DNA of 64,000 nt from Breviolum minutum Mf 1.05b.01 (lineage: Eukaryota; Sar; Dinophyceae; Suessiales; Symbiodiniaceae), in the NCBI GenBank assembly GCA_000507305.1, contig DF239723.1, positions 104,745 to 168,744 of the forward strand. Direction: 5' to 3'. Position 1 is the first letter of the stretch. The number at the start of each line of letters is the position of its first letter. The notes beneath the pieces are model-generated. The model saw only the letters and a list, made by a program, of their open reading frames with translations, ran no database searches and was not told the DNA's origin. Below are positions 20,659-32,961 of the stretch, one piece after another. Made by a program: the position numbers and the translations under genes.

Positions 20659-21467
20659 CACCTCCTGAAGTTTAATTAACTGCTCAAAACCCTGAAAAAT
20701 GATGCTTGGTTCCAGCTTGCTTCTGGGGCTGATGGTCACGCTGAGAAACTTCGGGCATGTACTTACTAAGTACCCAACATGCACCAATCCCAACCATTCC
20801 GGGATTCCGAAATCAAAAAAACTCAGCAACACAAAAAAAAATCGATCCAAAAATTCAGAAAAGTTGTTTGTTCTCACGGAAACTTTCCCGAGTTTTGATC
20901 GAAAGGACACCATGGAAAAGGGTTCAAAGAATCGAGGAAAATCATAGTCTATAAATCACCCTTTGAATGGAAACCCATAGGTTTGTTAAGCGTCATTTCA
21001 AAAAAAAACTAGCCCCTGGAATTTGTTGATGAAGGAAATCCCCACTAAAAACAATGGTCTTTTCCAAAGAACCATCTAAGATCATTGAAACAAATGGTAC
21101 TTTAGACCCTCAGCCCGTGTATTATAGAAGAAATCGCTAAGACCCCTCCTAGTTATAAATGGAGCTGTAATATTATCACCCCTATGGTTACAACCCGCTT
21201 TAATAAGGTACTAGAAGGGAGGCCCATGAGCTTCCCGACACACTCCATGAACTTGCCTTGCAATTCACCTCCTTGTCATCACAAGGCCTCAGAAAATCAG
21301 ATGTCTCGGATGTCCTAAGGGCCTGTAACGGACGGCCTTATTCATCAGGGCTTATTAACCATTGGTTTCCCTGAATAAGGCCTGATTAAACCCTTATTTC
21401 TGGGGGGGGGGGGGGGTAGGGGTTAGGGGGGGTAGGGTTGACTAGACATGAAGTTTTGTATGCTGAT

Positions 21468-21555
21468 ACTGTTGATGGAAGAAATGCTGCACCAGTTGAT
21501 ATGGAGAATCTACCATTATTTGCAGGGTTTTATGTATACAGGATTTCTTCAACAG
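21468..21555. repeat. Hairpin family F copy, degraded
   Basis: Family F: ends ACTGTTGATGGAAGAAATCC / GGATTTCTTCCATCAACAGT, about 105 bp. Here the right arm is shortened. Confidence 0.7.
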
Positions 21556-22168
21556 TATCACAGTATATATCTGGGCAAATTAGTATGTGCTCCTAAACCT
21601 GAATTAAGGGGATTTGGGGTGGATTCCTTTACTAAAGCACGACCTCGGCTCAGGTCGTCGTTCTAATTTGCCCAGAGATCTGTATATACGCATTTACATA
21701 TTACACCTGTAACATATTTTGCATGTTTGGATTTTATGTACAAACTAATAAGCATGTAGATATTCCATGTTCAAAATAACATGATAGCGATGGGAATCCG
21801 ATTCTTTCTATAAATAGTTTGAACCATGTTTTTTTTTTCATAATGAAAAAAACTAACATCTCTCCTTAAATCAGCACCCAAAAAAGTCACCAACACCCTA
21901 TACAGATTGAGAATACCTAGGCAAATTACTATTTATAATTCCAACACCTGAAACTATACGCATTTTGTGGCGACCTCAGCGGTTTGGTCACCAGATACCC
22001 TCCCTGAAACTAGCAGCAAAAGCCCCTTAAGAATGGATGGTTGGAATACTAATTTCCTTTTGGGATGGCTTATTTTCAGGGGCAAGCTGTTAGTTTCAGG
22101 GAAGGTCATATCTGATTTTTTCAGCCAATTTTTTGCTCAAACATTCTCAAAACTCGGTCACCCCACTC

Positions 22169-22255
22169 TCGATTGCAGCCTTCAGTTTCAATGAGTCCAA
22201 GAGGACATGGCCTGGATTTTTCTTGGCGCCCCAAAAAAGGACAGCCATTTGTGGG
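22169..22255 (-). CDS. TSP1-repeat gene, exon with ETEGCN
   Basis: 87 nt, acceptor GTCAACAG, GA donor (GAGTGG). Encodes PTNGCPFLGRQEKSRPCPLG then LIETEGCNR, the C-terminal half of a TSR. Phase 0 at both ends, matching 24628-24665 before and 20189-20295 after. Confidence 0.7.
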
Positions 22256-22283
22256 CTGTTGACATGAACCATGAGTCATCCTA

Positions 22284-22417
22284 CTTAGATGTCCCGGACA
22301 GGAAGTTCGGATCAATGGTTAGGATCAATGGGTTATAACCTACTTGTAGATGGAGTATTCTTGGGGGTTATAGTTATAACTTATAACCTTTTACTAACTT
22401 CCAACAGAACATCCAAG
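22284..22417. repeat. Hairpin family A copy
   Basis: CTTAGATGTCCCGG to CATCCAAG, ending about 30 bp from exon 22169-22255. Confidence 0.75.
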
Positions 22418-23625
22418 TAATCGGTTCAGCCTCCCGATGGTGATTTCATGGCTTACTTGAAATTATCATGGAAAAAAGTAAATGCCTGGGTGGGTTGATT
22501 TCATCCCCCCAACAAAAACCCAACCAACCAGGGTGAAATGATCACTGCTCATATCTGCTTGGTGTTTGGGGATGCTTATGACATAATCCCTAAATCACTT
22601 GGGTAGAGTATAATCCCCTATTAACAGCCAGCGTCAACTGGTCACTCCTCATTTGTTGGCTCCGAAAGACTTGTTTAGAGTGGATTCCGTGAGGGTTGAT
22701 TTTTTAGGCCCCTTAGTATATGTACCTAGATTTGAGTAGTTTACCGGGCAGGTAAATATACCATACATGCATCGTATGGGGCCATAGGAACCGTTGAAAC
22801 CTTAATACAGCTGATTTGAATGCTTTAACCCATCCTGAAACACTGGCTTTGGAACCATGTTTTTCTGCAAAGGAAGACTAGAAACATATACAACAACTTG
22901 AAAATATCTTGAAAAAAAATGACTCTAAATTCACCAAACATTTCAGGTACCTAAAATTCAGGTACAAAAACCTATATTATCTGTATGGATACGGCTTATG
23001 TAAGGGGAAACCCACCACCAAAATAGCTCAGGAAACCCTCCATTTTTAGGTACCTGAAATTCTTGGGTGATAAATCTCCAACATTCAACAAATCAAACCC
23101 TTTAAAGTTCAAAAAACCTGAAATCCCCCATGGCACATCTTGGTTGACTTGTTAACATCACCATGGGGATTGGGGATATTTACTTACATGAAGGGTTAGC
23201 TTTGATGGGTTTTCAAGGTACATATGCCATGCATTGGGTATGGCCCCCTCTCAGGTGGTGCATCTTGGACTTTCCGTGTAATGGTTTGTTATAAAGACCC
23301 AACACAACTGGGTAGTGTAAACCCCTATAAAACCTAAACCACCAGGGGCCTCTGTTTTCGTTGCTCATGTTAGGAACTTCAGGTTAATTTTCCATTGAAC
23401 CATACCATGGCGGTCCAAGTCGACCATTAAAATATTAAATAAACAGTCGACCTTGGAAAAGACCATGAAATTTTAGGGATTCATTTCATCAACAATTCCA
23501 GGGTAGACTAGTTGGCTTCAATGGTCCTTTCTTTGACTTCCAGGGAAGTCAAATGTTGAGCCACACAAGAATTACGTGGGACCCTGGAAATTTGACAAAG
23601 ATTCCGAAGATCACATTATAGTTTG

Positions 23626-23733
23626 TGTACACCCCCCGAAGATTAACATAGAATCTGAAAATGATGGTTTGGAAGATGATTTTCCTCTTCCAGGGCTGTC
23701 TTGTCAGGTTCCATGTTAATCTTCCGGGGTGTA
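23626..23733. repeat. Hairpin family G copy
   Basis: TACACCCCCCGAAGATTAAC to GTTAATCTTCCGGGGTGTA. Confidence 0.8.
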
Positions 23734-24096
23734 TATCCTATAGTTGATAGCTAAAATCCGGCTAACCAGTTGATAACTAGGTAGTTGAAATCCCATTATT
23801 TACGTCCGGCTTTTTAAAAACATCCCAGGTGGTTGTATTGGAATTTCCAGATATCAACAGTACAAGATGGGGCCCCCAGAAGCCTACCATTTTCGTGGAT
23901 TTACCCCTAGTGGAAATATACCCATTTACAACCATGGTTTTTTCCATAGGCTTTGCTGGAGTTCAAAATTCCCTGAAATTTCACGGCCCGGGGGGCCCCT
24001 TCAACAGCCCCAACTCCACCGGGCTCCCATACTTCCCGCCATGTTTGGGATTCAGTTCTACCTTTCAGAGTCTCCAACCAAGCGAATCCAACATGT

Positions 24097-24318
24097 TGGA
24101 TGTCCCGGACAGCCAGGAAGTTAGGATAATTCTTTCATGGTTCACCTAAATGGGTTACACTCCCTGAAACTAACATAGCAACTAAAAATGATGGTTTCCA
24201 ATAGGAATCTCCTTTTCCAAGAGTTATTTTCAGGTCAGGGAGGGTATAAGTTATAACCTAATCGTAAATGGGGGATGAATTGGGGTGATAACCACCTTCA
24301 TCTAAGTACCCCTCGGAC
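24097..24318. repeat. Family A copy interrupted by a family G element
   Basis: A arms at GATGTCCCGG and near CCTCGGACAT. The G insert spans about 24162-24250 (CTCCCTGAAACTAACATAG to GGTCAGGGAGGG). Confidence 0.65.
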
Positions 24319-24627
24319 ATTTTAACATTTCGCTGGCTGAGTAGCATTCTTGTCGCATCGTATGGCCCCCCAAAAAAGGACTTAAAACATGGGTACAGTA
24401 CAATGTGGAAACTTAACATTTAGATACTAGTACTAAAAATGTTGGGCCATGGAAAATGCAACAGGTAACTCCATTTAAAATACTTGTGATGTTTTGGGTA
24501 TCCATGTGAAAGTTCTGGGATGTAACAACAAGCTCTTCTCAACCGAAATGTTGCCAAGAAATACGGGTTGTTTCGCATCGAATCTCGGAAGTTTTTTGTT
24601 GTTCACGGAGCGTAGTGAAGGGTGAAC

Positions 24628-24665
24628 ACATCTGACTCTGCTCCTGGATTTTGTTGCTGCGCCCC
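24628..24665 (-). CDS. TSP1-repeat gene, 38-nt exon with RSRVRC
   Basis: Acceptor CTCCAAG, donor GTTCAC. Encodes GAATKSRSRVRC, the arginine strand of a TSR. Enters with two bases (G|GG gives Gly) and leaves in phase 0 into 22169-22255. Confidence 0.7.
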
Positions 24666-24835
24666 CTTGGAGACTAACATATCCCCTGAAAATTAATGGT
24701 TGGAAAAAAGACATTCTTCTTAAATAGTCCATTTTGAGGGGACGATTTCGTTCATTCTTCGGGGGGGCATTCCACCGAAAAAAATCACAGTGCAACACTG
24801 GGAGAAGTTCGGTGAGCAAAATATCTAGGCGATAT

Positions 24836-24942
24836 GGATGCTTCCGAAAATAATGGTACCCACAAATCATCCATTTTAATAGGGTTTTCCATTATAAACT
24901 ATAAACCATCCATTTGGGGTACCCCGATTTTTGGAAACACCC
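24836..24942. mobile_element. Hairpin family B copy, TSD ATAT
   Basis: Flanked by ATAT at 24832-24835 and 24943-24946. Confidence 0.85.
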
Positions 24943-25009
24943 ATATGTTTCAAACCCGTAATGAAGGCGATACTACCCCATTGGTAGTTCTTTTTGGATG
25001 ATGATAAAG

Positions 25010-25322
25010 CCTGACTGTAAAAAAATAAAGTCCTAAGAATCCAGACCCCTCCCTAGAATAGGATTGAGGGTTCCAATCCCATCCCTAGATCAGGAATTGA
25101 GGTGTAATCCCTTCCCTAGGACATACCTGGATTCTTAGGGTATAGTCAAATTCGATCATTTCCCCAATCGTCGGGGTGAATTTCAAAAAATACTTGAAAG
25201 CCTAACTGTAATAAATAAAGCCATTGGTAGTTCTTTTTAGATTGAGGGTTCCAATCCCATCCTTAGAATAGGAATGTAGGGGTAGTAATCCCTTCCTTAG
25301 GACATACCTGGATTCTTAGGGA
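25010..25322. repeat. Two tandem copies of a family K repeat
   Basis: The unit AATCCAGACCCCTCCCTAG..GACATACCTGGATTCTTAGG recurs after about 175 bp with TTGGTAGTTCTTTTTRGAT. Related copies lie near 29460-29580, 44215-44330 and 46270-46380. Confidence 0.65.
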
Positions 25323-25888
25323 TGGTGAAACTCCTGTCCACCACAAACCTACAAAAAATATCAAAAAATAGTGTCCTAGTGGACTTCCAGGGTGAAGTCG
25401 GACCATGGGTATGTCTTGATGTTTTTCGCCATGCAACTTGGGTGACTTTTGAAACTAAAAACAAAAAAATGACCATGTTCCGCAGAATCCCAGAAACTGG
25501 ACAACATATTGTGCTTTTTGCCTTATTTTAATGATCTTGTTACTTGTTTGTTTTTGTTTCACCATTTTGTCCTAGCGAATCTCCAGGCTGCTCTCTTTTC
25601 TATCTACGGCGATTCATGGTGAAAAAGAAAACCTGGCGTTACCTCCAAGTGAACCCCTCCCTTCCAATAACCACCACCCCACGGTCGATTGGGTCGATTT
25701 TTCTCCTCCCGAGGCATGGGTGTCAAACCTATTTTACTGGTTGGTTTATGGCTTCTGTGGCTTCTGAAAAAAAAAAGTTTCCCGGAATATGTCACTGAAG
25801 AGGATTTCATCTCCTGTATACAGCATTCATAACCGGTGCCCCCAAATAAGCACTGCTCCGGTGTCGAATTTTTGTGTCGCCAAAGGAC

Positions 25889-25932
25889 TTGGCGTTGTCG
25901 TTGCTTTTGCCCGCCATCACAAGATTTATCAC
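25889..25932 (-). CDS. TSP1-repeat gene, exon with CDGGQKQRQRQ
   Basis: 44 nt, acceptor CCTCCGAG, donor GTCCTT. Encodes DKSCDGGQKQRQRQ. With exon 28080-28140 it restores W-x2-W-x2-C-x3-C-x-G-G-x3-R-x-R (T|GT gives Cys). The donor is the least certain part. Confidence 0.7.
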
Positions 25933-26342
25933 CTCGGAGGCGAACGGCCGACTTTTGAAAAACCGGCGACCAGTTTTTTGGAAACAGCGGTTTTGAAACA
26001 CATATCATATCATCCTCAATTAAAGAAATCACCCTCAATCAAAATTATATAGTTCCATGTGATTATTTTATGGGGTGAATTTGGGGTGATTTTTAGGTGA
26101 TTTGTATGGCTCGTGATTTGGTGACTTTTTATAGGGTGAGTCAGAGTCCATTCTAGTTGAAATTTTCCGTAACTCAGGGTTTGCCGTTTCATCACCTGAA
26201 ACGTTCCCCTACAAAATAGGGTTGAAACCCGCCCTACATCACCAAGGGACAAACGCTACCTGTCAATCTTTCGGGGCCCCCGATTTTCCCATGTAACTGT
26301 TGGTTCTTATGGTGGACCCCGACTAAGTTCCATGTGTTCAAT

Positions 26343-26455
26343 GGAGGAAACCCTGGTTCCCTAAATAGTTAGGTGGGTGGTAGGTAGCATATTGCCAATT
26401 GGATGATTATATGCTACCAAGCCCACCTATTAAGGGAACCAGGTTTCACTCCATT
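26343..26455. repeat. Hairpin family L copy
   Basis: Family L: CAATGGAG..CTGGTTCCCT / AAGGGAACCAGG..CTCCATTG around GGTAGCATATAATCACCCAA and its complement. Ends match over about 25 bp. Confidence 0.75.
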
Positions 26456-27239
26456 GATTTTTCTTTGGAAAAAAAAACAGCGGCAAAACACAGGGGCGTT
26501 GTGGATCCCAAAACCGATGGGTGGATTTTCCGGGCTGGAAATCTCACGTAAAACCATCTTGGCGGAAAGGATTTCGTTGGATTTCGTATGGTGAAATAAC
26601 CCCTATAAATGGGATATAACTTAACTATTATCTTGGATTTGTTTTTAAAGATTTTTTACAGATTAGTTAAAGGTGCCGTTTTGGTGCCCTTTTTGCGATT
26701 TTTCTTTCAGCCGACCCCAAAGGTGATTTTGCTCCCAAACTTGGACCACCTGGACCTTCTTTCAGGATGTCCCGTTGGATGTCCGATCGAAAACTCCAAC
26801 CATCACCCCTTTTCAGGTGCGAAAAAAGGTAGGCTTTCAGGGAGGGTATATATGTATATAGCTCCTCCCTGGAAGTCCCGTTGGTTGGAAGTGGATGGAT
26901 CAAAGGTGAACGGATCAGTGGGGTTTTGACCTCATATATAACCCATTTTATAACTTGACCTCAATATACACCAGGGTCAAAGTAGATGGCACGGTTACCA
27001 TGTATTGGTTTATGTAAGCCATATATTAACCTACCTTTTGGGGGACTGTGCCATGTACTTTGACCATGGTGTAACCAGTGGGGTATAACCCATTGATCCG
27101 TTCACCATTGATCCTAATTTCCAACCAACTGGACATCCTATAAGTACCATCCTGACATAAACTTCATGAGTTTTTTCAATGGGAGTTGAGTTTGAGATCC
27201 TCAAAAATCCCATATCGCATCCGTGTCTACCTATATTTG

Positions 27240-27412
27240 CCTACATGAGCAATGAAGAAAAACCTGGTTGCTTGGGGTATATATAGGGGATATATACTAT
27301 CTACCCAGTTTTGTGGTGGATTACTTCATAAAAAACATGACATAAGGATCCCGTCATTAAACAACCAGGATTCAATGGAAAGTATCCGAGGGTTATTTTT
27401 TCAGAAAGCTCA
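27240..27412. repeat. Family H repeat copy, inverted
   Basis: TGAGCAATGAAGAAAAACC to AAACAACCAGGATTCAATGG, the complement of the 10448 and 40094 copies. Confidence 0.65.
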
Positions 27413-27504
27413 CATGACTGGAGCTTCATGGCTTGCAGGTAGGTAAATATGCCGATGTCATGGATCCTATAGGTAATGGCTTACTATCATCCACCTAAAA
27501 CTGG

Positions 27505-27772
27505 CTACTTGGATGTCCCAAGAAGTTGGTAAATGGTTAGTAAATGGGCTATAACCTACTTATGAATGGTGTATGTTGGGGTTATAACCCACTGATCCTA
27601 ACCTTTTACTAACTTCCTGGGACATCCAAGTAGTATACTTTGAATTCCCTTATGAACCCATGACTGGAACGTGCTACCCTCCTGGGGAACGGTCACATAT
27701 CCCCAAACCGTTTGGCATTTTTGATGATTTTCCTTTTCCTCAAGTGGGATATGGATTCGTTCCCTGCAGGGT
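27505..27772. repeat. Inverted segmental duplicate of 16921-17185
   Basis: Family A (27508-27630), spacer ACTTTGAATTCCCTTATGAA, then a complete family G-like hairpin. In the 16.9-kb copy the hairpin stops about 20 bp before the acceptor of exon 16819-16912. Confidence 0.8.
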
Positions 27773-27795
27773 TCAGTATAGTAGTTTGTTTATGT

Positions 27796-27900
27796 CTAGT
27801 TTGTGGTTTCAACCCAATTCAAAAATATGCTCGTCAAATTGGATCATCTCCCCAGGTAGGGATGGACATAGAAAAATATTTGAGTCAAACCACCACCCAG
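27796..27900. repeat. Hairpin family C copy
   Basis: CTAGTTTGTGGTTTC to CAAACCACCACCCAG. Confidence 0.75.
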
Positions 27901-28079
27901 TAGTATAGTCTTTTGTTAAAAACCCATGAAAATTTTAGTAGGGATTTATTTCATCAACACTTTCAAGGTAAACTATTTGGCCTTAATGATCTTTGTTAAA
28001 CAGCTTCTTGGCCGTTTGTTTAAAAATTTCTTCAAAAAACACCCCAAACAACGATTCTAAACCGCTGAATCCCAGTAAC

Positions 28080-28140
28080 ATTGATCCCAAGGGGTCCAAG
28101 GGCTGATCACACAATCGACCGCAATGGTGCATGGACGGAT
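28080..28140 (-). CDS. TSP1-repeat gene, exon with DCVISPWTPWDQ
   Basis: 61 nt, acceptor GACGCCAG, donor GTTACT. Encodes IRPCTIAVDCVISPWTPWDQ, a classic TSR opening (D-C-x2-S-x-W-x2-W-x2-C). Starts in phase 0, ends in phase 1; the next exon's GT completes Cys. Confidence 0.75.
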
Positions 28141-28810
28141 CTGGCGTTGGCGTCAAGCCGTTGGGCGTTTGGACAAGCAGATCGTGCAACAAAATGGGAT
28201 GAGATGCATCCCTATAAATGGCAGTAAAGATACATGGGTTGTCACTACGGTGATGCTAAAGTCTACTCTACTTTTAGGAGTTTAAGGAAAAAAAACATGT
28301 ATAACTGTATAACTTCTTTTTGGGATCCCTATGGAAACTCTGTGTGTTCACCGGGAAAAGAACAAACACACGAAGTTTTTCCCACACCAAAAAAAAACAT
28401 CATTCCGCCCCGCATGTTGCCATGCAAATTGTCATGAGTTGTTTTCTGCTCCAAAAAAATCCACCAAAACAAAAATGGCCTAACAAAATCATTCACAGCT
28501 GACAGAATGTGAAAAAATCACCACCTGGACTTTTAGCTAATTTTCTTCCCGGCCATTTCAAAAAGGAAAGTAGTCTTCCAACCATGCATTTTCAGGGGCT
28601 ATGTTAGTTTTGGGGAGTGTACATGCTTTCATCCTCTATACCACAACAATCAATTGAGGTGAACTGACCAGTGCCAACAACCCGAAGATGGTAGCAACTC
28701 TGTCAATATCCTACCTTCAATAGTAGTGACCACCAACAAAAAGGTAAGAGATCTTGTCGATAAGGGACACTGTGTGAGTATATAGTCACACTTATTATTC
28801 CAGGCCTTAC

Positions 28811-28847
28811 CCCCAAATTGTTTGGCCCCTAAAAAATCAGCCATTCC
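28811..28847 (-). CDS. TSP1-repeat gene, possible exon with QFGG
   Basis: Acceptor CCAAACAG, donor GTAAGG. Encodes GMADFLGAKQFGG, resembling the x-F-G-G loop of TSRs. It lies where such a piece is expected, between 30686 and 28140, but no neighbour confirms the phase. Confidence 0.35.
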
Positions 28848-29020
28848 CTGTTTGGAAGCACAAGTAAAAGTCTGCTTAGAAACTTTCAAAACCTACAAGG
28901 TAGGCCGCGAGCCGATCGTTATAAACGGGGTGAAATCACCCGTATAAATGGCCGAAAATAAATGGGTAACTGGTGTGAATTTCACCCTACTTATGATAAG
29001 AATTATTTCAGCCCAGTGAT

Positions 29021-29123
29021 ACTGTTGATGGAAGAAATCCTGCACCAGTTGATATGGTGAATATCCCGTTATTTACATGGTTTTGTACATCTCAGGTGGT
29101 GCAGGAGTTCATCCATCAACAGT
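29021..29123. repeat. Hairpin family F copy
   Basis: ACTGTTGATGGAAGAAATCC to TCATCCATCAACAGT. Confidence 0.75.
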
Positions 29124-29768
29124 AACAACCAATGGACCAACCGGAGAAAAACAAATCAATCCAAATTATTTCACCCTAGTGATAACTGGTTTTTGGGTCC
29201 ACCTTGTATCATTTCAGCACCAACCAATGGACCCAACAAATCCCGCCTCTTTCAGTGTTCCATTGCAAGGTTTCCCATCCATCAAAGGTTCAACCGCGAT
29301 TAAACGATAGCGCTCCTGAAAAGACGGGGAGCTGAGATTTTTTTGTTGGGAGCAATGAAACCCATATTAATGGAGTTTCCTGGTTCCCTATACCACTTAT
29401 ATACTGCCAATTTGGTGATTATATACTGCCAAAATCCATGTATGGTATAATTTACGTACCCTAAGAATCCTAGGGATGTCATGGGGTGTCACTAATCGAT
29501 AACCCCTGTTTTCAGGCAACCAGGCATGTCACTAGGAGGGTCTGGTGTTTCCATAGGAGGGGTCAGGATTCTTAAGGTACATAGAATTACCATTGAAAAA
29601 AAACAACCAAAAATGTAGGTAAATATATATATATATACCATACATGGATGGTATGGGAAAGCTCCCTTTCGACTCTTTGAGATATGGCTATAGATTGATT
29701 TGGAAGTTCCGTGGTAAATCAATGGGATTCCTGCAAGGTGGGCCTAAGAATCACCAGCTGCTATATAT

Positions 29769-29880
29769 GGATGTTTCCAAAAATGGTGGGTTTCCCCAAC
29801 AAACCCATGGGTAAACTCCTACTAAAAATGATCAGCACTTGCGGTGGAGATTGGAGGTACCTCTATTTTTGGAAACACCC
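29769..29880. mobile_element. Hairpin family B copy, TSD ATAT, diverged core
   Basis: Ends GGATGTTTCCAAAAATGG / CTATTTTTGGAAACACCC; the centre is unrelated to the other copies. Flanked by ATAT at 29765-29768 and 29881-29884. Confidence 0.8.
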
Positions 29881-30560
29881 ATATTTAAACCTACCCTAAG
29901 AATCACTGGAAAAAGTCGGGCTGTGCCTGTGTAAAGCTAGGATCTCCCAAAGCACCATTATATACTCTCTAAGGTAATCCAAGGAATTCTGTTCGAATGC
30001 AATCTGAAAAACCTCAACTTCACCAGTGCTGAGAAGCCATTCAGAATGAAATCCTGGGTTAATTTCCAAACGGAATGCCCCGTAATTGATCTAATGATAC
30101 TCCCCTGCTGAAACGGGCGTGTATGATGCCCTATAGATACTCCAAACAACCTGTAATTTCTTAAGTGAGCTCATTTTGAAGGGTTTGTTTCAGATGTCGC
30201 AGCTTAGCCTTCTCAAAAAAGGGGGTGGTTTCCATTCCAAGACGAGGTTCCCCTCATTTTGCAGGGACCATGGGCGAGATTTCTCAGATTTCTTGTGCAT
30301 AATCATTATCTTCACATGATTCCAATGAATTTCCTGATGAATTGTTGGGTGTAACTAACCAACAACCCGAACCCCAAAAAAAATCCTTAAACAAAATTTA
30401 CCACCCAAAACCCAGCGAACTATACCCCCACTTGAACTTATATGTGCCAGGGTCGAAACTCCTTATATTTCGGATGGTCAGGATCACCTATTTTCAGGTG
30501 CTGTGTTAGTTTTTCGGGGAGCCTTTTTCCTCCCACATTTCCCCTACCGAACTTACCCAT

Positions 30561-30650
30561 ATGCTCCATGTGTATGGTATATTTACCTTAAATTTACCAT
30601 AAAAGTCAACCATTCATGTAGGTAAATATACCAGTCCCATGGATCCTACC
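30561..30650. repeat. Hairpin family E copy
   Basis: Family E: ends TGCTCCATGTATGGTATATT / AATATACCATACATGG, centre TTACCTACATTT / AAATGTAGGTAA; 80-90 bp. Confidence 0.7.
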
Positions 30651-30685
30651 GGGATAAGAAATCTTCCCCCCCAGTCCCGCTGGTC

Positions 30686-30707
30686 GTGGGAATCGCAATG
30701 ACTCCAC
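30686..30707 (-). CDS. TSP1-repeat gene, 22-nt microexon WSHCDSH
   Basis: Acceptor GATCGCCAG, GA donor (GACCAG). The leading G completes Glu (GA|G) from exon 32207-32246, giving SPWTEWSHCDSH with canonical spacing; the second Cys would come from the next exon, which I did not find. A longer reading through the GA site is open for about 20 codons. Confidence 0.6.
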
Positions 30708-30791
30708 CTGGCGATCCGAACAAATTTAGTGGGTGGGAGGAAAACCCTTATGGGTGTTCTAGGGGCAAACCTTTTTGGAACCTTAACATTA

Positions 30792-30934
30792 CTTGAAGGA
30801 TCATCCCATTTAGTAAGCAGTGAGTTCAAGGGTAAACCGGTAAACCAAGCTATTTATAACTGGAGTAACCAGGTGTTTAGAGGACTTACTAACCATGGCT
30901 ATTAATCACTTGCTAAATGGGACAATCCTCCAAG
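30792..30934. repeat. Hairpin family D copy
   Basis: CTTGAAGGATCATCCCA to TGGGACAATCCTCCAAG; the core is partly replaced. Confidence 0.75.
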
Positions 30935-31310
30935 TAAGGTGGTTATGATGTTGCGGATGTCTTGTAGGTGTCTGTAGCTTTGAGACCGACGGAGTAACTT
31001 TTGGTCACAGCACTCTATTCTGAGAGTTGTGCCTACCCTGGAAGTTTTTTCAGACTATCCTGGAACTCCTGACAATCAAATGTTTATGGATGTTTGGTAA
31101 AAAAACAGTTTTCATGAAATGATTTGGAATCATAAAGTGGCTGTTTAGACTACCCCGGATAGGACTATATATAAGGATTGTATTCCTGGATTTTCTTGAT
31201 GAAATAGATCCTTACTAAACAATTAGTGGCCTCATGGTAATGCCATGAACCTTTCAGATATGATTTGATCCCCAAAAAAGTCTTTTTGTTATCCTCCAGG
31301 GAACTAACAT

Positions 31311-31413
31311 ACTGTTGATGGAAGAAATCCTGCACCACCTTGGATATATAAAACCTTGTAGATAATGGGATAAACTACCTATCAACTGGTGCAGGATTTC
31401 TTCCATCAACAGT
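31311..31413. repeat. Hairpin family F copy nested in a family G-like element
   Basis: The host element is split into CCTCCAGGGAACTAACAT (31293-31310) and CACACCTGGGGGAAAAGGAA (31416 on) through CGTTCCCAGGATGG at about 31486. Confidence 0.75.
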
Positions 31414-32206
31414 ATCACACCTGGGGGAAAAGGAAAATCATCTTCCCAGGTCCTGCCTCGATAGGGGATATGTGATCGTTCCCAGGATGGAAACTAATTC
31501 TTAGCTAATTGACATGGGAACCAACATGGTACCAAGGTGCTTGGGAAAATATGATTTATTGATTTTTCCATTATCAGGGTTTGCAATGTCGTCCGTTTAA
31601 GGGTGGTTTTCAACATCTCCCACCACAAGTTTAAGATCCTGAGCTCTTCAACTCTGTTTGAGTGATAGTGAAGGGCAACAGATAGAATCAATAGGAAATC
31701 CTTCATCACAAGGTGGGATTTCCAAGATCCAGTTATAAAATGGGATTATAAGTCCAATAAGTAGGGTGTTTTCACCCCATTTATTCATTTATGTTCAGCC
31801 ATTTATAGGTCGGTTATAACGGGTCACCCCATTGGAAAATCGTGGTTCCGTAGCCCACCTTCTAGATTTTCCTGCAGGGATTTCCCTTCCTCAGATTTTT
31901 AAGGCCATTTATGCCACCTTCCAGCTCCAAAGTCAAAGGTTACATGGCACAACCACCCCAACCCCCAAACAAAATCTCATGTCAAACACATAAAGATGTT
32001 TCAGAAACTGAGCTTTAAGTGAATTATAACCCAACAGTTCCTATGTCATCTATATATTTAGAGAGAAATAAATACTATTCCTCATTTATAAGTGGTAATT
32101 TGAAGTTATTTCACATTTCCACTTTATATTACCAAAGATATGATATGAATTCCACAAATTCCAACTTGACGAACGCCAGGATCTTCAAAATAAAAGCCAG
32201 GATCAC

Positions 32207-32246
32207 TCCGTCCATGGACTGAACTTACAGTCGCGTTCCTTCTGAT
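32207..32246 (-). CDS. TSP1-repeat gene, exon with DCKFSPWTE
   Basis: Donor GTGATC; acceptor TCAAG (start 32246) or ATCAG (start 32241). Encodes QKERDCKFSPWT with GA left for Glu. The intron after W-x2-W-x-E in phase 2 recurs in several other modules. Confidence 0.65.
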
Positions 32247-32515
32247 CTTGACCTCAAAAAAAAATCCACCGGGAAAAAACGAAACGAAAGCTGAATGCAT
32301 CCAACCAAATTCTTTTGTAGATATGATTCCTAAACCTGATTTTTTGCAAACGCAATTTTGGAGGAGGAATTCCTACTATATATATCGCCACCGTTTGAAA
32401 CGTGGGATTTTCCCCAAAAGCCAAACAGATCTCACGCCCCAAAGCGGTGAATTTCTTGGAATGTCGGACGTGGATAAAGGACCTGGAAACCTAATTAAAT
32501 TAAATCTAGTTGGTG

Positions 32516-32611
32516 GTTTCATCCCATCTGAAAAATATTAGTCAAATTGGATTGGATCATTTCCCCAAGGATCGGGGTGAAAATTTTGAAAAAATCAAAC
32601 CACCAACCAGT
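32516..32611. repeat. Hairpin family C copy
   Basis: CTAGTTGGTGGTTTC to AAACCACCAACCAG. Confidence 0.75.
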
Positions 32612-32961
32612 AAATGGATGGAAGTTTGGTGATTTCCAACCATTTCCCAAGCTAAAGGTGTGGAATCATCCAATTGAATCAACCATGCATCATTGAAAAA
32701 GGTTGTTTAGGGTACCAGGCTAGGTGCTATTCTTCCAAGTGAAACAAGATGTTGTCCATCATGACATTGAAGGAAAACAGCATACTATTCAATTGATGAT
32801 CATCGCTCATGAACGAATTGCTTACATGTAATTAGCCTTGAAGATGTCTCCCGCAAAAAAAAAACATTGACCTTTTCCGGCGTGTCATGTTTTCAATGAA
32901 AACAATCATCGTTTTGCCGCCCCAAAAACTGACATGAAACGACCGAAAAAAAAAAACGAGC

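Noticed and set aside
21395..21440. G-rich tract with TTAGGGG resembling telomeric repeats
   Set aside because: Only one or two imperfect units inside a repeat also found at 57700-57800; not an array.
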